Positions 36,769 to 48,950 of a stretch of 64,000 nt of DNA are shown in pieces. How positions within the stretch are numbered: the stretch's first letter is position 1; each line of letters opens with the position of its first letter. The stretch lies in contig CM060080.1 in NCBI GenBank assembly GCA_030533445.1, forward strand, positions 10,086,717 through 10,150,716, written 5' to 3'. This stretch comes from Cyprinodon diabolis (taxonomy: Eukaryota > Chordata > Actinopteri > Cyprinodontiformes > Cyprinodontidae). Position numbers and translations under genes: made by a program. The notes beneath the pieces were generated by a model, which was not told the DNA's origin, did not search any database, and saw nothing but the letters and a program-made list of their open reading frames with translations.

Positions 36769-37092
36769 AGGTATAGTGGAGGATTTTTCGCGAATTTTTG
36801 AAAAGAAAGAAAAATGCACATGCACAACTCTGTAACCACTCCTAAAAGGGAACGCCTGTAAAATGCGTGCAAGAGCATGCACAAGCTAATTTCCTCTCAT
36901 GCACGCTCTGTTTAAAAGTTGTTGTTTGCATCACTCATACAAGCTTACTTTAGAAAAAAGATTTGCAATTTTTCCACTATGTCAGAGCACATAGGACAGC
37001 CTTACGTAAACATATTACCAGAATGATTGACAGTTAGGAGAACCTCTTATTTTGATGATCCAACTGGAAAAAGAAAACTGTCCACCATACCT
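36769..37092. mobile_element. TTAA-type MITE, 324 bp
   Basis: The inverted ends AGGTATAGTGGA and TCCACCATACCT are each bordered by TTAA (36765-36768 and 37093-37096). TTAA duplication is the mark of piggyBac and Kolobok transposons. The length and lack of coding make it a MITE. The interior has repeated ATGCAC / GCATGC words. Confidence 0.8.
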
Positions 37093-37314
37093 TTAAGTAG
37101 TTTAGTCTCAAGTCAAGTGGATGTGGGTGAATATTGAGGTTGGGCACACAGAGTTGAGAATCAATAGGAATCAAACTGATTCCAAACTGGTTAAATTAAA
37201 TTACTGATTTTAAATTTAAAATGTTAAATTCCCAGTTTCACTAACAAGAAGAGGCCATTGAATAGCAAAAAAAAGAAAAGAATCTGCAGGAGTGTGTATG
37301 CAAACAAGACAAGA

Positions 37315-39740
37315 CAAGAACGCTAGACCGGTCGCCAGCTTTTGCTCTCCAGACATCGAGTTTCTGATTGTTAACTGCAGACCTTTTTATCTGCCGAGAG
37401 AGTTCAGTGTGGTTAGCATCACTGCTGTTTATGTGCCCCCCAGCGCTAATTCATAAGAGGCCATGAAGACTCTATACCAGGATATCTCTGAGCTCCCTGT
37501 TCTCCCTCATTTTTACCAACATGTGGACTTTGCAACTCGGGGCGAAAACATTTTAGACCTGGTTTACTCTAACATAAAAAATTAATTCAGAGCAGCCCCC
37601 CGCCCCCACCTCGGGTCATCAGATCATCTCTCAGTCATGCTTATCCCTGCATATAAGTCCCAGCTGATCAGGGCTAAACCAACAGTTAAAGAGGTTAGAG
37701 TGTGGTCTGAGGGAGCCATGGAGACACTCAAAGACTGTTTTGAATGTTCTGACTGGAACATCTTCAAGCTGCAGCAACATATGACAACTTATAAAATGTT
37801 GATGAGTATGCCATGACTGTGTCAGCCTACATTAACTACTGTATTGAGGACGTCAGCATCAAAAGGAATATCACCACCCGAGCCAACCAACCAGCCTGGA
37901 TAAATGGAGAGGTTCGGAACAGCGCATGCCAACTTAAACTGTGCCCTCAGATCAGCGAAACAAAACCACAGCCAGAAGATCCAGGATCTCTTACATGATG
38001 CCAGCAACACCAGGTGGATGTGGAAAGGCATTCGGATGATCACGGACAACAACACACCCTTCCCCCCGTTAGATACAGAAAACACTGACTTCCTAAATGA
38101 ACTGAACAACTTCTTTGGAAGGTTTGAGGCACTAAACAGCCTCCAGCAGTGAAAGCTGTTCCACACCAGGGGGAGGAGGCACTGAACCTGAAAGTACCTG
38201 AAGTGAGGAAAACTCTGAGGAAAGTCAACCCAAGGAAGACCCCAGGGCCTGATAACATACCTGGTCGGGTATATAGGGAGTGTGCAGATCAGCTGGTTCG
38301 TGTCCTCCCAGACATCTTTAATACCTGGCTGGACCGATCCGTACTGCCAGCATGCTTCAAGTCTTCCACCATTATTCTGATACCAAATAAGCCTCAGGTC
38401 AACTCAATCAATGATTACCGGCCTGTCGCACTGACTCCAATTATGATGAAGTGCTTCGAATGGCTGGTTAAAGAACACATCGTCTACAGTCTGCAGCCAA
38501 CATTTGACCCGTTCCAGTTTGGCTACCGACGGAACCGCTCCACTGAGGACACCATCTCTGCTGCTCTCCAACTGCCTGGCACACCTGGAGGAGAAGAACA
38601 CCCATGTGCGGATGCTGTTCCTGGACTTCAGTTCAGCTTTCAACACCATCATCCCACAGCATCTGATGGGCAAACTGGAAACAGCTGGGCTTCAATACAA
38701 CCCTTCGCAATTGGCTGCTAGACTTCCTCACAAACAGACCCCAGTCAGTCCGGGTCGGACAGAACACCTCTGATGTCATCAGTGTAAGCACAGGCTCCCC
38801 TCAGGGCTGCGTCCTGAGCCCCCTACTGTTCACTTTGATGACACATGACTGCGTCCCCAGGTTCACCACCAATCACATTGTGAAGTTTGCAAACGACATC
38901 GCATTGGTGGGCCTCATGTGTGATGACAATGACCAGAACTACAGAGAGGAGGTAGAGCAGCTGGTGGGCTGGTGCAGAGATAACAGCCTGATTCTGAATG
39001 TGGAGAAGACGAAGGAGATCCTCTTGGACTTCAGGAAGAGCCAGCCTAACCACGCTCCACTGGTGAACAACAGCTCAGCTGTAGAGGTGGTCAACAGCAC
39101 CAAATTCCTGGGGATGCACATCACAGACAACCTCACCTGGAATGTAAACACCACCTCACTGATCAAAAGAGCACAAAAGCGCATGTACTTGCAGAGGATG
39201 AGGAGAGCCCACCTGCCCCCACCTATCCTCACCACCTTCTACAGAAGAACCATAGAGAGCGTTCTGATCAGCTGTCTCAATGTGTGGTGTGGAGGCTGCA
39301 GCGCCTCAGACTGGAAGAAAGTGAGAAGAGTAGTAAGAACAGCAGAGAAGATTGGGGCTCCTCTTTCCTCCATTAAAGACATTTAATCCCAGTGCTGGGT
39401 GTCCCGAGCCCATAACATCATCAATGACCCCTCACACCCCAACCAAGGACTGTTCTCCCTGCTCCTCTCTGGTAAGAGACTTTGAAGCATCCGATGCAGG
39501 TCCAGCAGATTCCATAACAGTTTATTACCGACTGCCATTAGACTTCTGAATACTATGTAAAATGGGTTATTTTATCTAAAAAAAAAGAACGTCAGAACTG
39601 TAAATATACAGTCATATGTTACATTACCATTTTTTATGTATTTGTTACTGTTTTTCAAGGCTGCACTTTAAAATATGAAATTGTCTAGAGCTGTTCTAAA
39701 CGAAATTTCTTTTTGTTTACACTCGTATACACAAAATGAC
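37315..39740 (+). mobile_element. Degenerate L2-like LINE
   Basis: A fragment of a CR1/L2-group retrotransposon. About 37340-37790 holds endonuclease remnants (FLIVNCRPF, AVYVPPSAN, then SSDHLSVML with the conserved SDH), with an internal deletion and stops. Reverse transcriptase follows over several frames: [66 protein letters not shown], then FANDIALVG. The catalytic YADD-type box therefore reads FANDI, losing an Asp. A normal-looking C-terminal part ([15 protein letters not shown] ... RRTIESVL) runs to 39386. The LINE tail ends near 39740. Confidence 0.85.
37904..39386 (+). pseudogene. L2-like reverse transcriptase, multiply frameshifted
   Basis: Open pieces at 37904-38152, 38149-38565, about 38570-38710 and 38835-39386 encode successive RT segments in different frames. 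This implies at least three indels. The catalytic box is mutated (FANDI). The open pieces on the opposite strand over this stretch are shadows. Confidence 0.82.
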
Positions 39741-40480
39741 AAAATAAATCTGTTTAATAAGTTAAGGGGTCTCCTTTAAATTATGACCTTTTCACTTAAA
39801 ACTAGGAACTGGAATCAAAAGATGCCCAAACTGAAGAGCAGCCAACCATGTTCACTTAATTTGCTTTTTAAAATTATTTAAAAAAATGTCAACCTGTCTT
39901 TAAAAACATGTTAGCGATTGATTAGGACTTTTATTAAGTGAAAAATGAGCATTGAACAAGAATGGCAGTCGGCTGGTACAAACTTAAACTGACAAAATGA
40001 TAGTATGATTATTTTCTTACAAATGGTTTATGAATTTTCATATTGTGTTTAAAAATTTTCTGCTCAAATAAAGCAACTGACTTAATGGGTGGGAACAGTA
40101 AAAATTATCTAATGTTTGAACAACAGCACAATAAGAGGTCTGGAGATCTGCAGAACCCAGTGAACCCCTAGGCATGTTGCATCAGCAGAGTCAGATAGCT
40201 ATGCTGTAGTAATGCAACTGTTGAAGTGGAAGACCCACTTTCACCAACAGAGGATCTGCCAAATTCTCCTCATAATGGAGTGGCTCAGATCCACAGGACA
40301 ATATTAAAATCAGGAGAGGTGATGAGCAAAACTATCTAGCTGAGTTTAAATGCAGAATACTGAAACTATTCATCATCTATCCCTTTTCTGCATTGATTTA
40401 TCTTTGATGGGTCACAGTGGGACTGGTGCCTACCTCCAGCAGTCATAGTGCAAGGCGGCGGGTACAGCCTGGACAGATCC

Positions 40481-40656
40481 ACAAGCATGCTTAGTGTGAG
40501 GGATTATATTCAAGTCAATGAGTTGACGCAATCAACTGCTTTTCCTTAGATAGAAAACATTGAATCAATTTGACTGCATGATCCGGTGAACTGTAAAGTG
40601 CCTTAAGATGACATGTGTTGTGAATTGGCGCAATATAAATAAATTAAATTGAATTT
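40481..40656 (+). repeat. Dispersed fish repeat, 3' tail copy B
   Basis: AAGCATGCTTAGTGTGAGGG, AGTCAATGAGTTGACGCAAT, GTAAAGTGCCTTAAGATGAC and AATATAAATAAATTAAATTG appear in the same order as in the copies at 15740-15926 and (inverted) 52552-52800. Confidence 0.7.
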
Positions 40657-42569
40657 AAATGAATCTTCACATGGTATGTAATGCTCCATTCCGTGAAGGT
40701 AATCTTGACCTAATCTGAAGGCCACATGGAATTTGGAGGAATGTAGATTATGACAAAATGTTAAAAACCTCTTTGTATAGTGTTGACTGTGTTTACAGCT
40801 CACTACCTGTTGACTCTGTTTTTCTTGGTGGCCTCTCACAATAACAGCTGGTCTGCTGTCACCCTACTGTTAACAGCAAAGAAAACAGGATGCATGATAC
40901 CACGCTGGAATTCACTGAGCTCCCAAGAGGACCCCATTCATTTACAAATGGCTGTTAAAGCAACTTTCATGACTACATACTGAATTTCATGTCCTTGTGG
41001 CTGTGACAGTGGTTTGAAGAACTGAATTGAGTCATTTGCATTGATGACCTGATAATGCTGATAAAATTGGGGAGGATCCCAGAGAATTTGAAACTATAAA
41101 CATTTAGTGGACTCTGGTTTTGGATTCAGAGAGATCTAATTCTTAAAAGACGATAAATTGCTAAATTACAATCAAAAATAATCAAGCTTACAATGAGCAA
41201 ATGGGAATTTACCTAAAGAAACTTTGTTATTCAACTTTCAAATTTTGACAAGACAAAAAAAAAATGTCTTTCCCTAAGCCCGCCAGCTGTTCTGCTAAAG
41301 AAATAGATTGGATTGGGGCCAGTGGAGATCCCATCAGCAGCTACCTTGGGGCCTATTTCTGTGAGCTAATGAACAAAGCTGTGGGGATTTCTGCCTTTGC
41401 ATTCCATAAAGCTGCAGAGACTGACCTCCTTAGACAATCTGACTGCAGCAAATTCCAACAAAACAGAATCCTCTGACTCTTCGTGACTCTCTCTCTATGT
41501 CTGTCTGGCAGATCAAGGCCTTATTCAGTGAGAATTAGGACAACAGTATACCTAATCTCAAATGATGGCACAACAACTTCAAATCCCAATTGAAACTCCT
41601 ACAATAGGGGCAGAGTAAGATCCTCATGGCATAGATAACACTGAACAAAATTGCTTTCATGAAATCATGTGATCATCATTGTGATTAACATTTAAAACAA
41701 GAATTAACATCATACATCATAAAAAAAACAATCATGTAACAACATTATGAAGAAAGCAGTCAGTCTATGGAGTGCTCTTCTCAAAAGACAACTATCCTGT
41801 GATGCCTAATGTGATGTGCATTTTAAAACAATGCTGGGTGCTTTGGTGTCCAAGCAATGACTGGATTTGTATTTTGTGGATCTAAATACTTCAAAACAGC
41901 TAGATGGACCCGTAAGGGTAAAATAAAGCACCAGTTTTAAGCCAGCTTACAGGTAGTGTGCAGCACCATGTATGCAATGAGAAATTTATCACATTCTCTT
42001 GTATCTTTTTTAATTACTCTGACCTGCAGAAAGTGGATGAGGGAATGTTTATATGCTTTTTCTAAAGCTTGTCAACACACTGATCCTATAAACCAGTTCG
42101 GATCTGTGCTCAACAACTTCAAGAAACTATGGTGTAGAAAAACATAATGTTCAATTCTGCTTCACCCACTAATCATACTGGCCACTTTATAGTGTTATAG
42201 TTTAAGGTGGAATCTAAAGCTTTGATGAAAGAAACCCTACAGCTGAACCAAAATAAACATGGAAGTGCAGGAGGAAGTAGATGTGAATGCTGCTATCTCA
42301 TCTGTTTGTCAGAATCCAAGATTTCCCCTTTAAAAACAAAAAAGCAAGAGTGTAAAAGCTTAAGATGTTGTGCTTTTTCATAGCATCCCTGTTGTCATTT
42401 CATCTGTTACCATGATTGGCTAAAACTGAACTTTTGGCAGACAGGCACTAGCTGTCATTTTTTCCAATCAGCTCAAAAAGTTCTGCTGAACAGCCGTTCT
42501 TTCAGCAAAGACATTCAATAGAACCAATTCTTGATTAATGATGTGTAGACCTAAATCTGAGTGCTAAAC

Positions 42570-43370
42570 ATGCGGAAGCCGAGAGTGGTCGTGTCCCTCC
42601 GATACTTTTTCACTGTGGTTTTCTCAAGAAAACGAGTTAATTTTCTCATTATCTAAAGATAACGAAAGCTGTTTTCTCATCATAATGAGACGATTGGTGT
42701 GTGTTAAAACTGATTACATCCTTTAATACACAACGCCATGAGAGGATTTATAAGTATAAGTCATGGCAGCCTATGTATAATTCTTTAAATAATCCTGTGT
42801 TTAACTTTTGGGTAACGAGACGACTTTGTTGGTTTGATGATTTGCTACAACATCTGATTCATAAACAGTTAGACCTATGCCTCTGCTGCCTTAGCATCGG
42901 GTGTTTTCTGAAGAGCCCTGGTGTTACGCCTGTAACAGCTATAAGATGCATTAACTCCCAAAATGAGTCCAGATTAAAGATTTTCATTAAAAAACAGTCA
43001 GGTTTGTTTCTAATGTATTCCATGCAATCCAATCATCCATGACGACCTGGCAATAAGTGAAAAGAAAAAGGAACCTAAAAATGAATATTAGTACACATGC
43101 TGTACCGCCATTGCACAACTAAGCCACCACAGGCATGGATGGACTGGGAATCCAGGGCTGTTGGCCAGCCTCATTCATTACTCATACAAGTAAATCATCT
43201 TTTTATTTCTAGATATCAATATCTGTTTTCTCATGATAACAAGATAATTATCTTGTTATCTCGAGAAAACAATTAATTGTTTAACCGTGATAATGAGATA
43301 GTTATGTCATTATCTCGAGAAGGCAAAGGAGAAAAAAAAGTCGAGTACGACCGCTCTCGGCTTCTTTACA
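42570..43370. mobile_element. Inverted-repeat element with GATAATGAGA arrays
   Basis: The outer inverted repeats read GGAAGCCGAGAGTGGTCGT at the left (about 42574) and the complement of AAGAAGCCGAGAGCGGTCGT at the right (about 43347-43366). Inside each end are repeated TCTCATTATC / GATAATGAGA and TTTTCTCxxGA words in both orientations. No transposase was found, and the open frame at 42701-43042 is unrecognised. Length is about 800 bp; superfamily unknown. Confidence 0.65.
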
Positions 43371-43924
43371 TACTGTCCACCTAGTCAGCACTTTCATGGT
43401 TTGTTGTCACACGTTGTGACACTTACCTAGACTAAAATTGGGTTTGCAAGGTTATATAGATTCAAAAACTGTTACTTCTCAGATGCCTTTAGCCATTCTT
43501 ATCAAAAACAACTAGTCAACAATTGAATTACTTTTTTCTTTGTTACCGTAGACTTGAACAGCTGCACATAAAGCTTTAACAGTTCTTCAGTTACTATCCT
43601 CAGTAAGCAGTGCCATTTCCCAAGCACTGACAGGTACTCAGTCTTGCAGTAGTTTTGTGCAGCAAACATCACCTGCAGTCAGAGCAGGGAGGAAAAGCCT
43701 ATCCAATGTGTATCCCTTTAGTCATGTATAAAAAAAACTATTTAATTACTTACTTTTTGGTGGGGTACTTTTGGAGCATATTGTGATCTCACCTTAATTT
43801 AAACATTTTTTTGTACATGACTAAACGGAAACACGTCCTTTGAGGTAGTTTAATGTCTATTTTTCGTACAAAACTGAAGGGATAAACTAAAGGGGTAAAT
43901 TTCAGGGATAAACGGGTAATAATT

Positions 43925-44098
43925 TATGGTATGCTGGTCTGAGGAGGTATGCTCTGACAGGACACTGGAGTACCCAGAGAGAACCCACGCATGCACAGGG
44001 AGAACATGCAAACTCCATGCAGAAAGACCCCAGACCGGGAATAAAACCCAGAACCTTCTTGCTGCAAAGCAGCGGTGGTACCCACTGAAACACTGTAC
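43925..44098 (-). repeat. tRNA-derived SINE (common fish type)
   Basis: On the minus strand: a tRNA-like head with CAGCAAGAAGGTTCTGGGTT and a B-box-like sequence at 44037-44055, then CATGGAGTTTGCATGTTCTC and GCATGCGTGGGTTCTCTCTG. The order and wording match a SINE found throughout teleosts. Here the B box is mutated (TTTTATTCCC instead of TCGATTCCC), so it is probably silent. Confidence 0.7.
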
Positions 44099-46460
44099 AG
44101 CTCATATTTCAATTTCATTTTCCCACGAAAAATCTGATTCATAATGAACATTATCTAATCAAAATATTCCCATACAGATTTTTCATGCCTAACATTTCTA
44201 AAGAGTTATTCAAAGTTACAGAAAGGGTTTAAAAATCCTGGCAAGAAAAAGAGCAAGCTGGCTAACCATGCATTCATTCCCTTTTAAAAGATCTGTGAGA
44301 AGGCATACAGTGTTGTCATTACAGCATTACTTAGAGGGAACGTAATCTTCTGTCGCCCCTCAAACAGACAGTCCAGCTTAATCATTATGATGTAGGCCAG
44401 AAGCAATGCAAAATAAAAAGCAAAGGGGAGGAGGTAGACTTTAATGCTCTCACCACCAAAAACATTCAGTTTTTATTAATTATTGGTGCAAAGATATGAT
44501 ACAACCTTTTGTTTTAGGAAGAGTTTAAAGCATACAGATATAAAGTTTTAAAAAGATGAGTCCCATTATCCATATATTAAATCCAACAATTAAACCAAAA
44601 AAGGGTTGTTGCTACGACTTTAAAGAGCTCATAGACTGATTATATACGGTATTAAGGTCTCTGAATAGGGAGTGTAACATAGGTTGGGCTGAAAATGGCA
44701 TATTTGCTGTTATATGAGCCCTAATGCAAGCCTGGTTATAAGCCCTAGAAAGAAACGACAGGTTTTCTTCCTTTTATGCTCTTGAATATTTAGATGAGCT
44801 GTGCTGATTGGTTGGTTTACAACGAGCGAAGCTGCTGAGTAAAGTCGCATCATAGCAACAAGCACTCACTCACTAAAACATTGAAATTGTTGGTATGGTA
44901 GGGTGACCAGACCTCCTCTTTTTCCTGAACATGTCCTACTTTTTATATCTAAAAAAATGACCGGGACAATTTTAAAATCGTCCTGGATTTTTGAAGACTA
45001 CAGTACGGAACTTCCGGGAGACTTGGTATGTCTGTTACCGGCCGGTAGCCCCCCTCCTCCGGTTGAGGATGGGTGGCTCATGGCTCTCTGCTGAAGTCCA
45101 GTCCAGTCAGCAGCCCAGAAGTCGACACTTCATACCCTCCATTGGGCCAGTGAACCAGTGTGCTGGTCTGTATGTCAATTTCGGGGCAAAGAGTACAGGC
45201 AAGAACCAAATAGGGCAACATCCCCGAATTGAGGTCAATTTGCAGCTTCATTTAAATTCACCTGTTTTATGGAGGAAGTTTAGAATTGTGAGATTTGCAG
45301 AGAAAGGAGGCGTCGATGGGGTTTGAACTTCTCTGTATGTCCATTTCACCCACTGAACTATCGTTATTCATCTATGACAATGTAAACTCTGCTTTGCATT
45401 CTATGACCCCTTTAACTACAAAGTGTTAAGCTCATAACTTGACTCTAAAAATGTGGCTAAGAATACAAAAGGCTTCCTCAAAGTCTCACAATGAGAGCTG
45501 TAGCTCTTCTAGATGAGACAGTCGTTCGTTCATGGAACATTTCAGACAGCAGACTAAAAGAAGCCTGGATAGGAAGTCACGTCCTGACATGACAGCCAAG
45601 CAAAGTGAAGAGAGGAGAGGGGGGTAACAAGTGGCTGCAGCTTTAAAGCCCACAGACATTAAAGCCAGTAGGAAACCACAGTTTGCTCCCTGGTCATCCC
45701 TTTAAGATACAATCCCTTCAGCTGTGGTCCAAACTCAGGACTGGAACCCAAGCAAGGCTCTGTCCATTACTAAAGGCTGTCCAATGATGTCATCCCTCAC
45801 TTCATACACATATATTGCACTAATAGAGTCAGTTTTTACAGAATGCATTCAAAAGGGGGATAGATTTGGAGGTATTGGGCAGATGTTGAGCTTTTTCTCC
45901 AGACAGCCTGAGAAAGGAAATTAGACTCGTGACAAGGAGGAGCCATTCACAAGTGCTTGTTGATGTAGAAGAATTTCCTTCCTTTCATCTGAGGAGGTTA
46001 AACTAAAGCAGCAGCACTCATCATACAGTTTCTATCTATAGCTACTTTCCAGATATCCATGCTGAGAAAATTAAAGTCAGTAGCCTAAAGGAGGCGTTAA
46101 TGGGCTCTACATGATTGGTTCATTAATTATGTGCAGAAAAGAACTGCTGCTGGCTGATGTTTATTTAGCTTTATTGGGTAAGCTTATTTTAGCAGCTTTT
46201 ATTCCTCATCATTAACTCCAAATAGGAGATTAAAACGTCTCAAGACATTCTGTTAACATTTACTCCAAGATCTCCTGGATTTGCATACCTACAACCTATG
46301 CAAAAGTTTCTTTTAACTTCAAAGACTCTGGAACTCTTATTAATCTGTTTGAATGAAAGACCAAATGTTCCCTTTTTACTGTAAAAACTTTAGATTTGCC
46401 GTTTAGTTCGGTGGTGAGTGTGAGGAGAGAGGAGGCGGGGGACAATGAAACGCTACTCAC

Positions 46461-46645
46461 AGAATGGTGGTCTGCGGAGAAACAGCCGGCACCGTTTCCA
46501 GGTTCAGATGCATACATCTCACAGTGGTTCGGAAACATAAACAGCGGCTCGGACAGCAAAGCCCTGTCTGCGGTCCGCAGGCGGCCAACGCCAAAAGCGC
46601 CAGCAGGAGACGCGGAGAGCAGAGCTGGCCAGCCCGGATCGCCAT
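46461..46645 (-). CDS. pxdn: pxdn exon 1: signal peptide and LRR N-cap
   Basis: The exon holds 61 codons plus two bases and ends at a GTGAGT donor (46455-46460). Residues 1-27 begin MAIRAGQ and run into a Leu/Ala-rich stretch (about residues 12-24), as expected of a secretory signal peptide. Four cysteines follow in a CPSRCLCF...C pattern typical of an LRR N-terminal cap, then PQTTI before the first LRR. The ATG at 46645 was chosen because it is closest to the hydrophobic segment and gives the usual length for the family. The frame stays open upstream to another Met at 46762, which would add 39 residues, including a Val-Cys run read from the CA microsatellite. I judge that to be 5' UTR. Confidence 0.93.
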
Positions 46646-46860
46646 TTCCAGCAGTGAGAGGCGAGCTGAGAGCGCCTGCTGCCCTGCTCCAACACACACA
46701 CACACACACACACACACACCGACACAGTGGGAGAGGCGGACTTCTAGCACACACTCGGACACGCAACAAGTGGGGCAGGGTTACACCCGTGAATGGAGAA
46801 AATGCAAGGATTGTTAATTCACAATAAAGCTTCCTGAGAAAATATATGAAAAATACATGA
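46646..46860 (-). promoter_or_regulatory. pxdn 5' flank / probable 5' UTR
   Basis: Sequence just upstream of the start codon. It is GC-richer than the surroundings next to the ATG, with several CpGs across 46480-46680, and includes the CA repeat at 46691-46720. No TATA box or initiator could be placed with confidence. The transcription start probably lies within a few hundred bases, but this is inferred from position only. Confidence 0.4.
46691..46720. repeat. (CA)n microsatellite beside the pxdn start codon
   Basis: About 14 CA units, 46 to 75 bp upstream of the pxdn ATG. On the pxdn-coding strand it is (GT)n, most likely transcribed as part of the 5' UTR. Confidence 0.95.
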
Positions 46861-46880
46861 ATGGGATGTCTTAGTTTTAC

Positions 46881-47480
<600 letters not shown>

Positions 47481-48282
47481 CAAATGTACATATAACTTAA
47501 TAATATGTTTTTTTTTCCCCTACACGTTTGATAAGGCAGTGATTTACAGTGATAAGCATTTGGTTCTCCAGAGGACTTTCACAAAAGTTGTCGGTCTACT
47601 AAAGTTAATCTAAGAGTTCATCTACAACTGATCCATGAAGTCACAAAACAACCCAAAACAACAAGCATAGCTCTGCAGACCCACAAAGAGAGTGGGGGAA
47701 ACATGCATCCTTGGTCAAATTCAAGGCGTAATATACAGCTGACTTGGAAAAATTGGTCCAGCTTAGATTTCCCTAAATTAATCCTGATGATCCCCAGGAC
47801 TTTGGGGAATATATTATTTGTTCCGGCAAGTCAAAATTAGAAAGGTGTCTCCTACATTATGCAGCAAGACAACTATTTAAAGCACACCATCAAACCCATT
47901 TCCTGAATGAAAAAGCTTCATTTTTTATTGTGTTGCTGTTGGTTAATCTAGAAAAAAAAAAAAAGATTTTCAAGTTTAAAAAGCTGCAAGTTGGTATATT
48001 TAATAAATTCTCTGAAGCATTCCTGAAATTCCTCCAATATAATGTACATGTAAAAGACTAATTGCCTGTTTACTCAAACAGCTGATGGCATATTTGCCAC
48101 CAGTGGAGTTAGAATCAGTATTTAGATTAAGGGGGTAATTACTTTTTCACAGCAGGGGTGGGATAGCCTTTTCCCCTTAAATGAAAACTCCATTTAAAAA
48201 CCACTCTTTGTTTTTAGTTAAATTATCTTTGTCTGATAGGCCAATTTAAAAAAAAATGACTGTACAGAATGCCTGTAGAAAC

Positions 48283-48950
48283 GGGGGTCGTTAGGGGCAT
48301 TGTTGGCCTGGCTGACCAGCCAGGGGAGATGTTTTGGTCCCCTGCATGTGGGTGGGGGTTGACATGATGGAAAGGAATCAACTCTGTAGAAGTTGCAAAC
48401 ATTGGCTCCACAACGAGTACTGCATTTCTTTTGGAGAAATGGCAAAATCCACAAGAAATACCCATTGTGGAGCTAATTTGGACAAAGAGGACAGGTTATT
48501 TGCAAGGGGTGTGAAGGAAGCTTTTTATGTTAAGAAAGATTAAAAAAACTACATTAAAAGAGGTGTGGACTCAGGTTTCAGCTCACAAAAACCTACAACA
48601 CAGCGATAGAGTTGATTCCTTCCCTCTATCATCTCAACCTCCACCCCCATGCAGGGAACCAAAACATCTTGCCTGGTCAGGCAGGCCAACAATGCTAACG
48701 ACCCCCCTTACAGAGACATAGACCAGTTGCAGGCTATCAAATAACCCAAATGACTCACCATTGCTAAGGGGCCTGTTCTTTGTTCCATTTGCAAGTTTTC
48801 TAAGCCAAAACGAGGCTTTGTTTTGGACCATACTATAAATCTTCGAACTCAACGCTAATTCTGACATTTTGAATAGAAAAGGCTTCCTGAATGGGAAGCG
48901 AAACGTCTTAAATGTCAGGTTTCTGTTATGTTTTTCTTTTCTTTTCATTA
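48283..48950 (+). mobile_element. Penelope-like retroelement remnant with fold-back arms
   Basis: The plus strand at 48390-48540 reads GEMAKSTRNTHCGANL and then DKEDRLFARGVKEAFYVKK, resembling the ExDRxxxRGVKEAI(Y/F)VK segment seen near the C-terminal nuclease of fish Penelope-type elements. Near 48880-48910 is GGCTTCCTGAATGGGAAGCG followed by AAACGTCTT, a typical 3' sequence of these elements. An arm at 48283-48383 is repeated inverted at 48609-48707. Stops and frameshifts make it a fossil. The family name is from memory of motifs and is moderately sure. Confidence 0.55.

Larger units (their letters stand above)
29653..46460. other. pxdn intron 1 (16.8 kb)
   Basis: The largest intron. Recognised contents are a hAT MITE (30574-31032), a TA microsatellite and Tc1 corpse (33478-34180), a TTAA MITE (36769-37092), an L2-like LINE (37315-39740), a repeat tail (40481-40656), an inverted-repeat element (42570-43370) and a SINE (43925-44098). 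A possible MITE with ATCCGAT words at both ends lies around 36140-36570, and a further repeat-like block at 44897-45060 (GGGTGACCAGACCTCC). Between these I see no exon and no conserved-looking block. Confidence 0.65.
1..46645 (-). other. pxdn: Peroxidasin gene, 5' half (exons 1-11 and introns)
   Basis: Eleven minus-strand exons join in phase to give about 517 codons in the order signal peptide, LRR N-cap, LRRs, LRR C-cap, Ig1, Ig2, Ig3. That is the N-terminal architecture of peroxidasin, a secreted haem peroxidase that makes hypobromous acid and forms sulfilimine cross-links in collagen IV of basement membranes (family knowledge). The residues follow PXDN rather than PXDNL: for example the N-cap [13 protein letters not shown] and the [21 protein letters not shown]. 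The fourth Ig domain, the peroxidase domain and the vWC domain are not in the window, so enzymatic competence cannot be judged here. Intron 1 is 16.8 kb. The span given is from the start codon to the left window edge; the transcription start was not found. Confidence 0.95.

Noticed and set aside
46396..46827. Plus-strand open frames over pxdn exon 1
   Set aside because: Antisense to a clear signal peptide/LRR N-cap exon with a proper donor; the frames simply follow GC-rich sequence.
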